DNA of 64,000 nt, taken from Poteriospumella lacustris. Taxonomy: Eukaryota > Sar > Chrysophyceae > Chromulinales > Dinobryaceae. The stretch spans positions 1 to 64,000 of the forward strand of contig SMOI01000168.1 in NCBI GenBank assembly GCA_008000375.1, read 5' to 3'. Position numbers and translations under genes: made by a program. Shown piece after piece: positions 48,923 through 60,797 of this stretch. The notes beneath the pieces are model-generated. The model did not search any database. It saw nothing but the letters and a program-made list of their open reading frames with translations, and was not told the DNA's origin. Each line of letters begins with the position of its first letter. The stretch's first letter is position 1.

Positions 48923-49461
48923 CCGCCGCCCGACGGTGACCGCGGCGGCCGCTGTAACCGCCGCCCTAAGCGCAGCCCCCTCGACAGACACAGCGAACAG
49001 CGCACGACGCGGTGAACAGAGACCAGAGAACAGAGAACAGAGAACAGTGAACGAGTTACAAGCGGCGGCGACGCGGCCGGCGCCGTCGCGAGGGCAACGG
49101 ACGCGACGGCGGCGACGGCGACGACGACGGCACCGACCGGCGACCGTCGCGACGAGAGACGGCGATGGGGGCGATGGCCCGTCGCGCGGAATAACGAAAA
49201 AGCGAAGAGACGCGCCACTTGGCGAACGACACAACACACGACACACACCGCGACACGGACGCGACGCAACGCGCCGCGCCCCAAACGCGACACACACGCG
49301 ACACGCCGCCGTAGCGACCCACACACACAGATATACACAGAAATACACAGAAATACNNNNNNNNNNNNNNNNNNNNNNNNNNNNNNNNNNNNNNNNNNNN
49401 NNNNNNNNNNNNNNNNNNNNNNGTCGCGCACGTGGCCCGCGCGGGCGGCGGCTCCTGGCGC
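48923..49461. other. Convergent intergenic region with 66-N gap
   Basis: Holds the 3' ends of the two giant genes. It contains GACAGAGAACAGAGAACAG-type short repeats near 49018-49046 and a CA-rich tandem (ACACAGAAAT units) ending exactly where the N run 49357-49422 begins. No gene seen. The gap length of 66 may be arbitrary. Confidence 0.6.
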
Positions 49462-52400
49462 TCAGCCGGCGATGATCTTCATCTCGAGAATGCCCTCGAA
49501 GATCTTCTGCAGCACCTCGCCGGACAGCTCGTTGATCAGGCGCAGGCCCATGCGGCTCAGCGACATCGCCAGCGACCGCATGATGCGGTAGTTGTCCTTG
49601 TCGTGCTTCGGCACGAGGCTGTAGAAGATGTCGACGAAGTCCTGCACGTTGAGGCACTCGAAGTTGTCGTCGCACCACATGTTCAGCATCCGCGTCACCT
49701 TCGCGAACGCGCGGCGCCGCAGGATCCACTGGCGGAAGCCGCGCGTCGCGTTGGGCTTGACGACGTACCGCGTCGCGTTGGTGACGAGGTAGACGCGCTT
49801 CAGCAGCAGGACGTCGGCCTTGTACTGCAGCTTCTCCTGGCGCTGCTGCTCCGTCTCCTGCGCGTCCTCCTCCTCGTCGTACACGATCTGCTGGCGGTGC
49901 TTGCCGCTGCCGCGGTGCATCAGCGTCGACCGGCGATTCGACGACGAGGCGCCGCCGCCGCCAGCGCCGCCAGCGCCGCCGACCGTTGTGCCGCGTCGAG
50001 CGCCCGACGGAGCCGACGACGGACGCCGCAGCGGCGACGCGCCGCTTTTGCCCGCGGCGAAGGCCTCGGCGCCGTCGCCGGTGGCCAGCGGCGTCGCCGG
50101 CTGCGACTTCGACGCCTCCGTCGCCGCCGTCGTGGCCGCGTCGTTGTCGGCGCCGTCGGTGGTCGCTCCAGCCGCAGCGGCCGCAGCGGCGGCGGCGGGC
50201 AAAATGGCCGCGGCGTCGTCGCCGAGCTGCCGCGTGATCGCGCGGTCCGAGCGGATCATCTCGATCAGCTGCACGTGCAGCCGCGACGCCCGCTGCCGCG
50301 CCGCGTCGCGGTTGCTGCTGCCGCCAACGCCGCTGAGACTCGCCGCGGCGGCGGTCGACTCGCCAGTCGCCGCTGACGCCGCCTGCCGCGCCGCCGATCG
50401 AGCCGCTGTCGCTGCCGCAGCGGCCGCAGCGGCCGTCACCGCCGTCGCCGAGCGGCCGAGCGCCGCGTCGTCGTCTTCGTCGTCGTCGTCGTCGTCGCCG
50501 CCGCCGCCGCCGTCGTCGTCGTGGAACCTGTCGACCGGTACATGAAACTGCTGTGAGCACGCTGCAATGCATAGGCAAACACCGAGAGAGGAACGTACCT
50601 GACTTTGGAGGAGCCGCGGCCGCCCGTCGAGCCGCCGGGGCTCGCGCGGCCGTCGCCGTTGGCGTTCTCGATCGTCGGCGTCGTCACCTGCACCGACCTG
50701 CGCAGCGCGGGCGCCGACGCGGAGGCGGCCAAGGCGCTGCCCGTCGTCGTCGACGACGCCGACGAGTCGAGCGACCGTCGCAGCGCGTTGCCCGTCGCCG
50801 ACTGCGGCCGCCGCGTCGCCGCCGACGGCGCCTTCGACGGCTGCGCCTTGGCCGGCGGCCCCGGATCGTTCGTGTCGTGGACGTCGTCGCCGTCGGCGTC
50901 GTCGCCATCGTCGTCGGAGGCGTCGTCGTCGGCGGCCGCGGCGATGCCACCGCCGCCTCTGCCGCCACCGCTGCGCCCGACGGAGCGTCCGCCGCCGCCG
51001 CCGCCGCTGTTGGTCATCGACAGCCGCCGCGACGCCGGCAACACGCCGCTGGCACTCGCCGGCCGCGTAGGGGCAGCCACCGCCACGCCGCGGTCGCGGG
51101 CGTCGCGTTCGGCCTGCGCCTGCGTCCGCCGCGCGGCGACGATCGCCTGCAGCTCGCGCGGCATCTGCGCGGTGCGCAGCAGCTCGTAGATCCGCTGGGC
51201 GGCGGTGACGAACATGAAGATCTTCAGCTGCAGCGGCTTCGACTTGGACAGCGAGAACACGAAGCCGATGAGGTGGAACAGCGGAATGACCGGCAGCTGC
51301 GGCGACTCGTCGCGGAAGAAGACGAGTTGGTGCTGCAGCAGGTGACCCGGCTCGAGGAACTCGGTGACGTACGCGAGGACCTCGTCGATCTCGTAGAAGC
51401 TCTGCTCCTTGACGAACTTGCTGTAGTCGTTGCCGTGCTCGTCGTAGTAGAAGAGCAGCACCTGCCGGTCGAGGTGCACGTCGTCGAGGTGCAGCGGCGT
51501 CAGCAGGTCGAGGAAGTGCAGGAAGCCCAGCAGGTCGTCCGCGCGGTAGTAGCCGAAGCTCGACTTGTCGCCCATCGCCTGCGCCTGCTGCAGCAGCTTG
51601 CGCGCCTGCAGCTTGCGCGCCTCGCGGTCGATGTCGTGGTAGTCCTCGAACTTCTCCTCCTCGACGTAGGCGTCGCGGTCCTTCGCCGCGACGAGCTTGC
51701 GCTGCAGCCGGTTCTTCTGCTTGATGCGCTCTTCCTCTTTGCGCTTGCGGCCGGGGTCGTAGTAGTCGAAGCCCTGCGACGCGAGCTTCGCGGCGAGGAC
51801 GACGTCGTTGTAGTGCTGCGAGATCTCCTGCAGCCGCGGCAGGTTCGAGAACGTGTTCGCCATCGTCGCTTGGCCCAGCACCGGCGTCAACGGGCCGCTC
51901 GCCGCTTTCGCCGTCGCCATCGCCGTCGCCGTCGCGGGCGTCCCCGGCGTCGCGGGGGTCGCGGCGGTGGCGTGCAACGAGGCGGCGGAGGCGGCGCGGT
52001 GCGTCGCGAGGAGGTCGCCGACGGAGGCGATCGACTTGAACGGCGACGGTGGCGCGCTGCTTTTGTGCTCGTCGGCGGCGGCGTCGTCCGCCGCGGCGGC
52101 GGTGGGCGCCGGTCGCTTCGACGGCGACGCGGCGAGGCGGCCGCCGTCGTCGTCGTAGACGTGCAGCGAGATGTCCTCGAGCTGCCCGATGAGCGCGTCG
52201 ATGCGGCGCAGCTCCTTCGTCGGCGGCGCGGGCACCGGCGACGGCGACGGCGGCGACGACGACTGCAGCTGCTGCAGCTGCTGCGTCGTCAGCGCGTCGA
52301 ACATCGCCGACGACGGCGACAGCGACAGCACCGCCGCCTTCTTCTGCGCGCCGCCGCCGGGCGACTGGGTCCGCGGCGGCGACGCGGCGTTGCTGCGCAG

Positions 52401-55400
52401 CCGCGAGGCGGCTGCTGCGGCGGTCGTCGGGGGCGCCGACCGCGGCCGCTCCTTCTTCGCCGTCGGCGCCGCGACGGTGGCGGCCGCGGGCAGCGGCGTC
52501 GCGGGCAGTTCGATCGACAGCGGCAGCGGCAGCGCGGCGACGGCGCCGACGGAGGGCGACGGGTGCAGCGCCGCGTGGTCGGGCAGCGTGATCACCGGCG
52601 GCGACAGCGCCCCGATGGCGATCGACTCTGTCGCCGTGAGCAGCGCCGCCGACGGCGACGTCAGCTCCGGCAGCTGCAGCCGCATCGACAACGACCCGTC
52701 GCCCGCGGCGGCCATCGGTAGCTCCGTCGTCGACGCCATCGACGCGCCGGCGGTGAGCATCGCCAGCGACGGCGACGACGACTGCATCGACCGTTTCAGA
52801 CGCGTCGCGGGGGCCGAGGACGGCCGCGTCGCCTTCTTCTTCGCGGCCGCCTCCGCCGCGAGCGTCGCGCGCAGCTCGGCCTCCATCTTCTCGTACTCGG
52901 CCGACACCCGCGAGGGCGCGCGCACCTTGCGGCTCTTCTCCTGTTCGAAGTGCTCGAAGAAGAAGCACTTGGAGGGCGCGTGCTTCAGGTCGCCGGGGAA
53001 GTAGGCGCTGTCCTGGATGTGGTCGATGAGGTTGGCCATGCTGGCCTTGGCGAACTTGCGCGCCGTCTCCTGCTGCAGGTACGACGCGACCTCCAGCTCC
53101 TTCTCCGTCATCGTGTCGAGGATCTGCGCGAGATTGCCGCCGCGGTCGCCTTCGCTGGAGCCCAGCGCCTGCGCCGAGCGCTCTTTCACTTTCTTCTGCC
53201 GCGCCTCCTCGTCGGTGGGGCCCGCGCGACCGTGCAGCAGGTTCGTGCGCGAGCGACTGTGCGTCGCCGACGCCGACTGGGGCCGCAGCTTGTGGCCGCC
53301 GCCGCCGCCGGTGGTCGACACGAGGCTGTGGCTGCTGCCGCCGTGGCCCGTCGCCTTCTGCAGCCGATGCGACGGCGTCCCCGGCGGTCCAACGGCGGCG
53401 TCGGCGACCCGCGGCACCGGCGACAGAACCACCGGCGACGCGCCACCGGCGGGCGTCGTGCTCACCGACAGCTGAAAGCGACTGATGACGCCGTCGGCGG
53501 CGGCCGACAGGAGCAGCGCCGGCTGCGGCAGCGGCGGCTCGAACGGCGCCATGCCCAACGCCTCGCGCACGCGCCGCGCGAACTTCTGGTTGATCTCGTG
53601 GCCGATGATGGGCAGCACCCAGGCGAGGATGCGCTTGAAGAAGTGGTGCTGCACCAGCGTGAAGTGCATCGGCGACTCCATCGGCAGAATGTCTCCGCCG
53701 CCACTGCCGCCGCCGCCGCCGCCGCCACCGCCGCCACCACCACCGCCACCGCCACCGCCGCCCAGGCCACTTCCACCGCCGCTGCTGCCGTCGCCGCCGG
53801 TGTCCTTCGCGTTGCTGTTAAGCATCGTGGGCAGGTAGACGGCGACGGAGGGCAGGAACCAGCCCTTGGCGCCCAGCGGCCGCCGCACGAGGTTCTGGCT
53901 GTCGATGGACGCGTCGGGCCGCGCGACGCTGAGGATGTGGCGCACGTAGCCGTGCTGCGCCGCGAGGTTCTGGTTCATCGTGTGGATCATCGTCGCGAAG
54001 CTCATCGCCACGCCGCCGTTGGCCGCCGCGTCTCCGATGACGCCGCCACCGCCAGCGCCGACGCCGGCGCTGCTGTTCGCCAACGCCGCCGCGGCGGAGG
54101 CCGCCCGCGCGATGATACTGCCCGCATCGGTGGGCATCGCGGCCTTGTGCGCGGCGACGGACGCGTTGCGACTAGGCGCCGCACTCGCCGCGTTACTCAG
54201 CGACACCGGCGACGGCTGCTGCGTGGCGCCGCCCGCCCCGGCCGCCGACGTCGGCTTCTGCGTCACGTGGAAGCGCCGCACGGTGAGCGCGTTCTTCTTG
54301 TCGACGACGAAGATCTTCGACGACAGCGTCGCCATTGCGTCGAGCGGCGTCCGTCGCCGGTCGTGGTGGCTCGCGGTGATCATCTCGAGGCCGTCGGGTC
54401 GGACGCGGTCGTCGGCGACCAGCGTCGTGATGAACGTCGTGCTCGGCGCCTCGAGGTGCAGCCGCTTCTTGCGCGCCTCTTCGGCCTCTTTCTTCCGCCG
54501 CGTCTCGTCGTCCTCTTCCTCTTCTTCCTCTTCGGCGTCGACGTTGCCGTTGCCCCCATCGGCGGCGCGCAGGGCCTCGGCGACGGCTTGGACGTCGTCC
54601 TGTTTGCCGTTCTTCTCGTCGATGTGTTCGCCGATGCACGTGCCGCAGAAGGTCCAGAGCCGGATGATGCCCAAGTCGGACAGCGTCGCGATGAGCGGCA
54701 GTTTGTGTTTGTGCGGCTGGATCTCGAAGGCCTCGAAGAGCGTGTGGCTGTGGTCGGAGGTGTAGTTGAGGTAGGGGTGGTAGAAGGTCACCGCGCGGAT
54801 GTTGCCCATGTGGTACGCGTTCCACGCGTACAGCCCCGTGACGAACTCTTCGACGTGGCCCTCGAGGTGCATGTGGATCGATTTGATTTTGTTCTGCCGC
54901 TGCGCCAGACGCAGCGTCTTGCGGCCCAGCGCTGAGATACGCAGCGGACTGTGACGCGAGGTCGCGTGTCCGCCACCGCCACCGCCACCGCCACTGGTGT
55001 CGTCGGCCGCCTGAGGCGAGGCGGCGGCGGCAGCATCGGCTGCAGTGGCGTGGTCCTGGTGGCTGTGGCTGTGGCTGTGGCTGTGGTGCAGCGGCAGGTT
55101 GAGGTGGCTGGAGGGCGTCATGGCGGGCGGGATGCTGTGCAGGAAGGCCTCGGTGGCCTCCTGCAGCGCCTCTTTCTCCTTCTGCACCTGCTGCTGCTTG
55201 GCGAGCAGCACCTTAAGGACGGCGTCGCGCCTCAACGGCGTCGAGATCTTCTCGAGCCACGTGTCGGGCAGCGCCATGCGAAGATACGTCGTGTTGTAGT
55301 CGCTGGCGTCGTTGAGGCGGTAGCGCTTCGGTTTGAACTTCTGGTAGACGGACAGCGCCGCCTCGTGCTTCTTCATGTGCTCGAGGGCGCCGGCCTTCGT

Positions 55401-58400
55401 CACGAGCATCGTCAGGTCCTGCGTGATCAGCTGGCCATCCTCGTTGCCCGCGATGAGGACCCATTCGAATTGGTTGCGCCCCGACGACGACCCCGCGGCG
55501 CCCGGCCGTTTGCCCCCCGCCGGCGACGTGTGAATCGCCGGCGGCACGTGCACGTTCGACGCGGAGCCAGCGACCGATGCGAACGTGGCACGACCGCCAC
55601 GTGGGCGATTCGGCGTCTCCGTCGCCGCCGCTGCCGTAGAACTGGCCGCAGCAGCGGTGCCAGCGGTGCCGGCTTCGTGGTCGGGGTCGGTGAGGCCCGT
55701 GAGCATGGCGTCGGCGTGGATGATGTACATCTTCGCGGTGGTGACGGCGGCGGCCGTGTGCGGCTTGAAGCGACTGTGCGTCTCCTCGTGACTGACGCCC
55801 GGCCAGAGGAACTTCTCGTAGAAGTGGGCGGCCATGAGGTTGTGGGTGACGTCGAAGAGGTTCCAGCCGTACAGGTACTTGTAGTCCATGCTCTTCACGC
55901 ACCAGGCGACGACGTTGTTCGCGTTGCTGAAGACGAGCAGGATGGGCACCATGGGCACGTACTGGATGGCCACGTACTGCGTGTGGCTGCCCGCCGCCGT
56001 GCGGTTCGTTGTCGATGTCGCGTTGGCTCGTGCCGCAGCGGCGGCGGCTTTCGCTTCGCGTTCGACGTCGTCGGTAGCGGAGGCGGCGGCAGCGGCGGCA
56101 GCGGCGGCAGCGGCGGCGGTGGCGAGGCCGTCGTCCTCGGCGGCGTTGACGTCCTCCGAGACCGTCGCCAACGACGGGCCGCCCTCCTTCAGGCTCTCGG
56201 TCATGAAGAACGACGCGCGATTGCGATTGGGCGCGGCGGCGTGGTGCTGCGGTGTCTTGCTGAGGATGGGGATGGCGAAGTTTGGGTCGGGCTCCTCGAT
56301 CTGGATGCAGTTGACGAAGTCGAGCGTCGTGTAGTCGAAGTTGAACACGAGGCCGGCCTTCGTCAGCACCGACACGAGGTTCTGCGCGAGCGACACGTCC
56401 ATGCCGACGATCGACTGGTCCATGACCACGCCGAGGTCGCATTCGCGCAGCAGCAGGGGCACCGCGGGTGGCTTGCCGCCGTGCGCACGAGGGAAATTGA
56501 AGTCGATTTCTTCGTCCAGATACGACGGCTTCTTCTGCAGCGGCACGCCGCCCGCACTCGCGGAGCTGTGTCGTCGCCGTGGCGAGCGGTTGCGTTGCTT
56601 GCTGGCGGCCGGTGTCGCCGCCGGTTGACTGCCAAAGGCGGACGACGCTGCCGTGGCTCCGCTGACCGGCTGATGGTGGTGATCGGACGGCTGGTAGCCG
56701 CCGCGATGGCAGCCGCCGAAGATCTTCAGCGCGCCGTTCATGTACAAGGCGATGAGCAGCTCGTCGCGGTCGACGTACTGCAGCTGCACGACGCCGCCTT
56801 GCTGCTTGAACGCCGCGTCTTCTTCTTCGCTCGTCAGTTGCTTCAACAGGCCAAACGTGAACGAGTCGAAGAGCAACACGCGTCCGTCCGACGTGCCGAT
56901 GAAGACCTTCTTCCCGCGCTCGTCGAAGGCGACGGCGCTGACGGTGTCGCGCATGTCGATGTACCCCACCTGCTTCAAGTGGCGCTGCTGGTTCTGTCGA
57001 TCTTCCGTGCTCATCACGACGGTGTTCATTCGCAGTTCATCGCTGCGGTTGATCAGCAAATCGGTCGAGGACACACGGTCGGGGTCGAGGAAGGCGACGC
57101 GTTTCACGTGCGACGCCGAGAGAATGTCGATGATTTGGATGGCCGAGCGGTACAGCGCAAACATGCGTCCGGAGGCCGGACAGATGCCCAGACCCGCCGA
57201 GATCGGCTTCAAATCGTCGAGCGTGTCGCCTTCAATGCGCACGAGACTCAATTGCTCCGTAAGAACGCCCAAAACGCGACCATCGTCGTCGACCTTGGCG
57301 AAGTCTTTGATATGCGCCGGTTGGGTGATGTTGAGTCCCAGCGACGCCTCTTGCTCGCCGTAAATACCCAGGTCCTTGTTGATCGACCACATCTTCACGA
57401 CGCCCGAGTCGTCAAGAGAGACGAGCTTCTCGTTCGGCGCGTTGACGATCTGGAGACCCAGAATCGATTTGAAGTGACCGACGAACCGCATGATCAGGTC
57501 GCGGGTGAACGGATCCCACGCGAAGATTTCGAAGTCGAAGCCACAGCCAAAGATCAGTTCCTGCACGGGCGCAAAGGCAATCGATTGGATCGCGTGTTCG
57601 TGCCCGCGCAGTTCGAAATCGATGGTATCGGCCACGCGTAGCATGCGTTTGATCGGGTTTTTGTTGAGCAGCGTCGACAGCGGCGCACTGGGCCACATGA
57701 GCAGCTTCTTGTCGATACTCGAGCTGACGAAATAGTGGTTTTTCAGCGGTCGGGCCTTGTCCAAGACGACCTCGCAGATCGCGAGGATCTTCGTGTTGTG
57801 TTTGTCGATCTCGAACTTCAACGAGCGCGTGCTGGGGTCGATGACCTCAAAGACATGTGAGCTGCCTTCACCTGGGAAGCCAATTATCATTTCGAGAGGC
57901 TTGCAGTAGTGCAGGCCGTACAGCGGGTGCTTCGTGCGCATGTAATTCTCGACTTTCAGGTTGCCATTGACGTCGAAGATGTTCTTCTTCGCGTCCGAGT
58001 AGATCAAATACGAATTCGACGAGGAAAAGACCAGCTGCTTCTCGGACTCGACATAGACCACGTCGAGGATGCAGCCCTTATTGGGATCAAGCTCCTTTTC
58101 GGTCAAACGGTATTGATACAAGTCCTTTTCTTGCGTCGCTTTCTCGTAGTAGGTCAGCGTCTTGTGGAACTTGGCGCGGTGCAGCTTTCTGGCTTCAAAC
58201 ACCGGCAGCGCTCGACTGATCATCTTTCCTTCTTTGCTGTAAATCGATGAATAGCATAGCACAAATTAAAGATCAGAGACGAGGTTGTGGAGGAGATGAT
58301 GGCTCGTCAAGGTACCTACCTGTACAAGCGAACACGTGGAGCGTCTGAGTCGCTGACGAAGAGAAGCCGGAATTCCGGTAGATATCGCATCCGTGTAGAC

Positions 58401-58813
58401 GGGAGATTGGTATTGCTCTGTGGTTGAAACTGAAGAAAAGTGCTGGAGGATCGCTTGATGCTGGGCTTAAATAGCAGCCGCCCCAAGCGCAAACAGAAAT
58501 TGGTGAAATCGGTGAAGTCGATGACGCCCCGACTGTCCACGTCAACCGCGTCGAAAACGGAAATAATAGATGCCATTTGCAAATGGAAGGCATTGGTATT
58601 GGTGTAAAAGGGCTGATCAAGTTTGGATTCTAGAGGGAGCTGATACATGTGCTGCAGAAGGACCACCGCGAAGTCATCGAAATGCACATGCGTCAACTCT
58701 CCGACATCGGGATGCAAGCTGTCGGACTGAGATTGATGCCTGAGCATCAACTCCGCCCGGATAGCCTGCAAGGCTTGTTTTTCTAAGGATAAAACCAAGC
58801 CTGTGTGCTGCAT
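49462..58813 (-). CDS. Giant EF-hand/WD40-repeat protein, probable ciliary (CFAP/WDR-type) scaffold
   Basis: Exons 58320..58813, 50599..58236 and 49462..50550 give about 3070 residues. The first intron (83 nt) splices in phase (RLY|SKEGKMISRAL). Residues 86-105 hold a degenerate EF-hand loop (DVDSRGVIDFTD, with Arg at position 5 and Asp at 12), followed by the link RMRYLPEFRLLFVSDSD. Many WD40 blades follow (for example FELRGHEHAIQSIAFAP, FAWDPFTRDLIMRFVGH, AFDERGKKVFIGTSDGRVLLFD). Later come long polyAla/Gly/Ser/Thr tracts and an ordered C-terminal region (VLLFYYDEHGNDYSKFV and MIRSDRAITRQLGDD). EF-hand plus WD40 is the layout of flagellar proteins such as WDR49/CFAP337; that identity is inferred, not shown. 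The junction at 50551-50598 is unresolved: the obvious 48-nt intron leaves the last exon out of frame. Confidence 0.8.
50490..50598 (-). other. Unresolved exon junction beside a GAC/GGC microsatellite
   Basis: The intron GTACGT...CACAG (50551-50598, 48 nt) leaves a split codon. The downstream frame that is certainly coding (ending at 49462) would need the exon to end in phase 0. Using GTCAGG five bases upstream as donor restores phase. A miscounted base in the adjoining GAC/GGC run (about 50480-50520) would do the same. The two solutions differ by a few residues. Confidence 0.55.
53692..53763 (-). repeat. GGC/GGT run encoding polyglycine
   Basis: About 22 glycine codons, interrupted only once or twice, inside the EF-hand/WD40 protein between WD40 blades. 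Similar shorter polyAla and polyGly tracts occur at 56085-56120 and 54970-54990. Confidence 0.85.
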
Positions 58814-59235
58814 TTACCCTTTCAAAATGGTCGAAGGGAACGACTTTCCGTGAACTCAATAACGGTGGCTGTTGTCGTGTGTGTTTTCGTTCGCAGAAAG
58901 GTGCTTCTCTCACTCAAATGATAGATAAGCTCAATCGATAATCAATACAGATATGTTGTCACACTGGCATGTGCTTTGTTTGTTCTCACTTCGCATCGGT
59001 CGTCGTCGTCTTTGAAAATAAAACTGCTGTGCGTGCATGATGACGACGGCGACCAAAACATGAAACGACGGCGCTACTACCCAGATCCTTATCTCTCTGT
59101 GAAGGTCTGGGAGGCGTCGCTGTGTGGCGAATTTTTTCTCCAACGACTCGAAGTAGCGTTTTACAGTCGGATGCTACAACGTAACGTAAAATCACTTTGA
59201 ATTGTTTGAACAGCACGAAAAGAAAAGAAGTCAAC
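58814..59235. promoter_or_regulatory. Divergent promoter region (EF-hand/WD40 gene / membrane-protein gene)
   Basis: 422 bp between divergent ATGs at 58813 (minus) and 59236 (plus), with no protein-like open frame. This is the shortest head-to-head spacer in the window. Confidence 0.5.
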
Positions 59236-60336
59236 ATGGAAAGTGAAACTACTGCATCGCAACATGCATCGGAGCAGAAGCCTACGACTGTAAAGTCAAG
59301 TGCCGCCAGTTTGGTGGGTGGAAAGCCGACCACTCAAGCTCCTACTTCGGAGATTGTCCAAAAGAGCCTGTTGGCTTTGGCCGAATCCTCCAACTGTCCC
59401 AAGCAAATTGCACCATACTTGGTGAAAGCCGCTCCTTTCGTTGGAAAGGCGGCGCAGAAGATTGAGGAGGCGATTCCTCTTGTTCAGAAGTTCATCGCGG
59501 TGCTGGAGAAGTACTACGAACTGATCAAACCCTACCGTCCGGACCTTTTGGTGCCGTCCTTTATTGGTTTGATCATGTGCTTCTTTGGTGGGAGCTATTT
59601 GACGGTGATTGCGGCCTGGGAGGCCTTCATGATGTGCGGTTACGACTCCACCAAGGAGTGCGTCATGGTGTTGATTTCTGACTTCCAGAAGGTCGTTGAC
59701 GCCAACAAGAAGGACGACGCGAAAGACGATGATGGTGATGGTGTGTCGGATGTGCTGCAGATCTCCAACCGCGAGCTGCTGCAGCGCAAAGTGTTGCTGT
59801 TCCTCCGCACGATGGATCCGCACCGCCTCACCGTCGCCGTCGCGGGCATCAACGCTGGTTTCTTGGCCGTTATTGCCACTTTGAAGCTGGAGTTTGCGAA
59901 GACGATTACCTTGGGTAATTCCATCGGTAGTGTTCTCGAGCCTCCTGCGAAGGAGTACGTGTTGCCTCTGCTGGAGAAGGTCATGCCACCCGAGTACCGC
60001 AAGTGGGCGTGGCCATTGATCTCGTACTCCATCCGCTCGGTCGCCATTTCGATTGCCTGGTTCGTTCAACGCATCATCTCTGCATTCCACTCCGCCATTC
60101 GCGGAGGCTTGATGTTCTCGCGCAATATCATGAAGTACTTGTCGGACATGAACATTTACAAGATCAACCACGAGGAGAGCATGCTCGACGAACTGGTCGG
60201 CTATGCGCTCGCCGCCTTGGGCTTGTGGTTCCAATTGTCGATGGGCTTTGCCGTGCCTTTCCCGTTGAATATCATCTTGTTCCCGTTCACGCTCTTGGAG
60301 TACTTCCTCATGTGGGCGGTGACGAACCACAAATAA
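59236..60336 (+). CDS. Multi-pass membrane protein with acidic calcium-type loop, family not recognised
   Basis: Single-exon, 366 residues. The ATG at 59236 is preferred over an upstream TTG frame. A Thr/Ser-rich N-terminus (1-40) and an amphipathic helical region (60-100, APYLVKAAPFVGKAAQKIEEA) precede the membrane part. Hydrophobic segments lie near 105-132, 197-220, 258-285 and 320-362, the last long enough for two passes. Between the first two is an acidic loop with the pattern DDDGDGVSDV (165-173), resembling the DxDGDGxxD calcium loop of thrombospondin type 3 or dockerin repeats. I do not recognise the family; even sequence quality and good codon use suggest a conserved, well-expressed protein. 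It converges with the GT22 mannosyltransferase gene. Confidence 0.75.
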   Translation: MESETTASQHASEQKPTTVKSSAASLVGGKPTTQAPTSEIVQKSLLALAESSNCPKQIAPYLVKAAPFVGKAAQKIEEAIPLVQKFIAVLEKYYELIKPYRPDLLVPSFIGLIMCFFGGSYLTVIAAWEAFMMCGYDSTKECVMVLISDFQKVVDANKKDDAKDDDGDGVSDVLQISNRELLQRKVLLFLRTMDPHRLTVAVAGINAGFLAVIATLKLEFAKTITLGNSIGSVLEPPAKEYVLPLLEKVMPPEYRKWAWPLISYSIRSVAISIAWFVQRIISAFHSAIRGGLMFSRNIMKYLSDMNIYKINHEESMLDELVGYALAALGLWFQLSMGFAVPFPLNIILFPFTLLEYFLMWAVTNHK

Positions 60337-60797
60337 GCGCAGACCCGGCACGGCCCTCGTGTGCTTTCTCTCTCGCGCTCTCTCTCCCTCGCTACTATCG
60401 TTTACAAGCCGCTCACGTTGAGTTGCTTGGAGGTCGTGTCCACGGCTTGACGTCCTTCGTGTGGGATGCCTGCCAGTGAGGCGAGTCTCCTTCACTTTTG
60501 AGTTACTAGTACCGCCGCTAGTCACGTCGGGGCGCGTCCGACCCTGACCCAGCGCCTGTCTCCTTCTTCTTCGCCTCTTCGAGCTGCAGTATTGCCTCCC
60601 CATATCAAAGACTGGGGACGCTTCCCATTGCTATCCCCCTCCCCCATCCTCCCAGTTTCTTGCGTAGTTTCGTAGCACCCCTCGCTGTAGAGATACAAAT
60701 ACCCCTCCCTCCCCCCACCGCAACGACATGAACCGTAGAGCACACCTAACCATCGTCCGCGTGTCGGCTGCAGCCCGATCTAACCCACCGACGACGC
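60337..60797. other. Convergent intergenic region
   Basis: 461 bp between the plus-strand membrane-protein stop and the minus-strand mannosyltransferase stop. A CT-rich tract (about 60364-60392) directly follows the first stop. No gene seen. Confidence 0.55.

Noticed and set aside
40616-50578. Minus-strand open frame of about 3320 codons opposite the giant coiled-coil gene
   Set aside because: It is Arg/Ala/Val-rich with no domain-like sequence, passes through the N gap, and mirrors the codon bias of the real plus-strand gene. It is a GC-rich antisense shadow.
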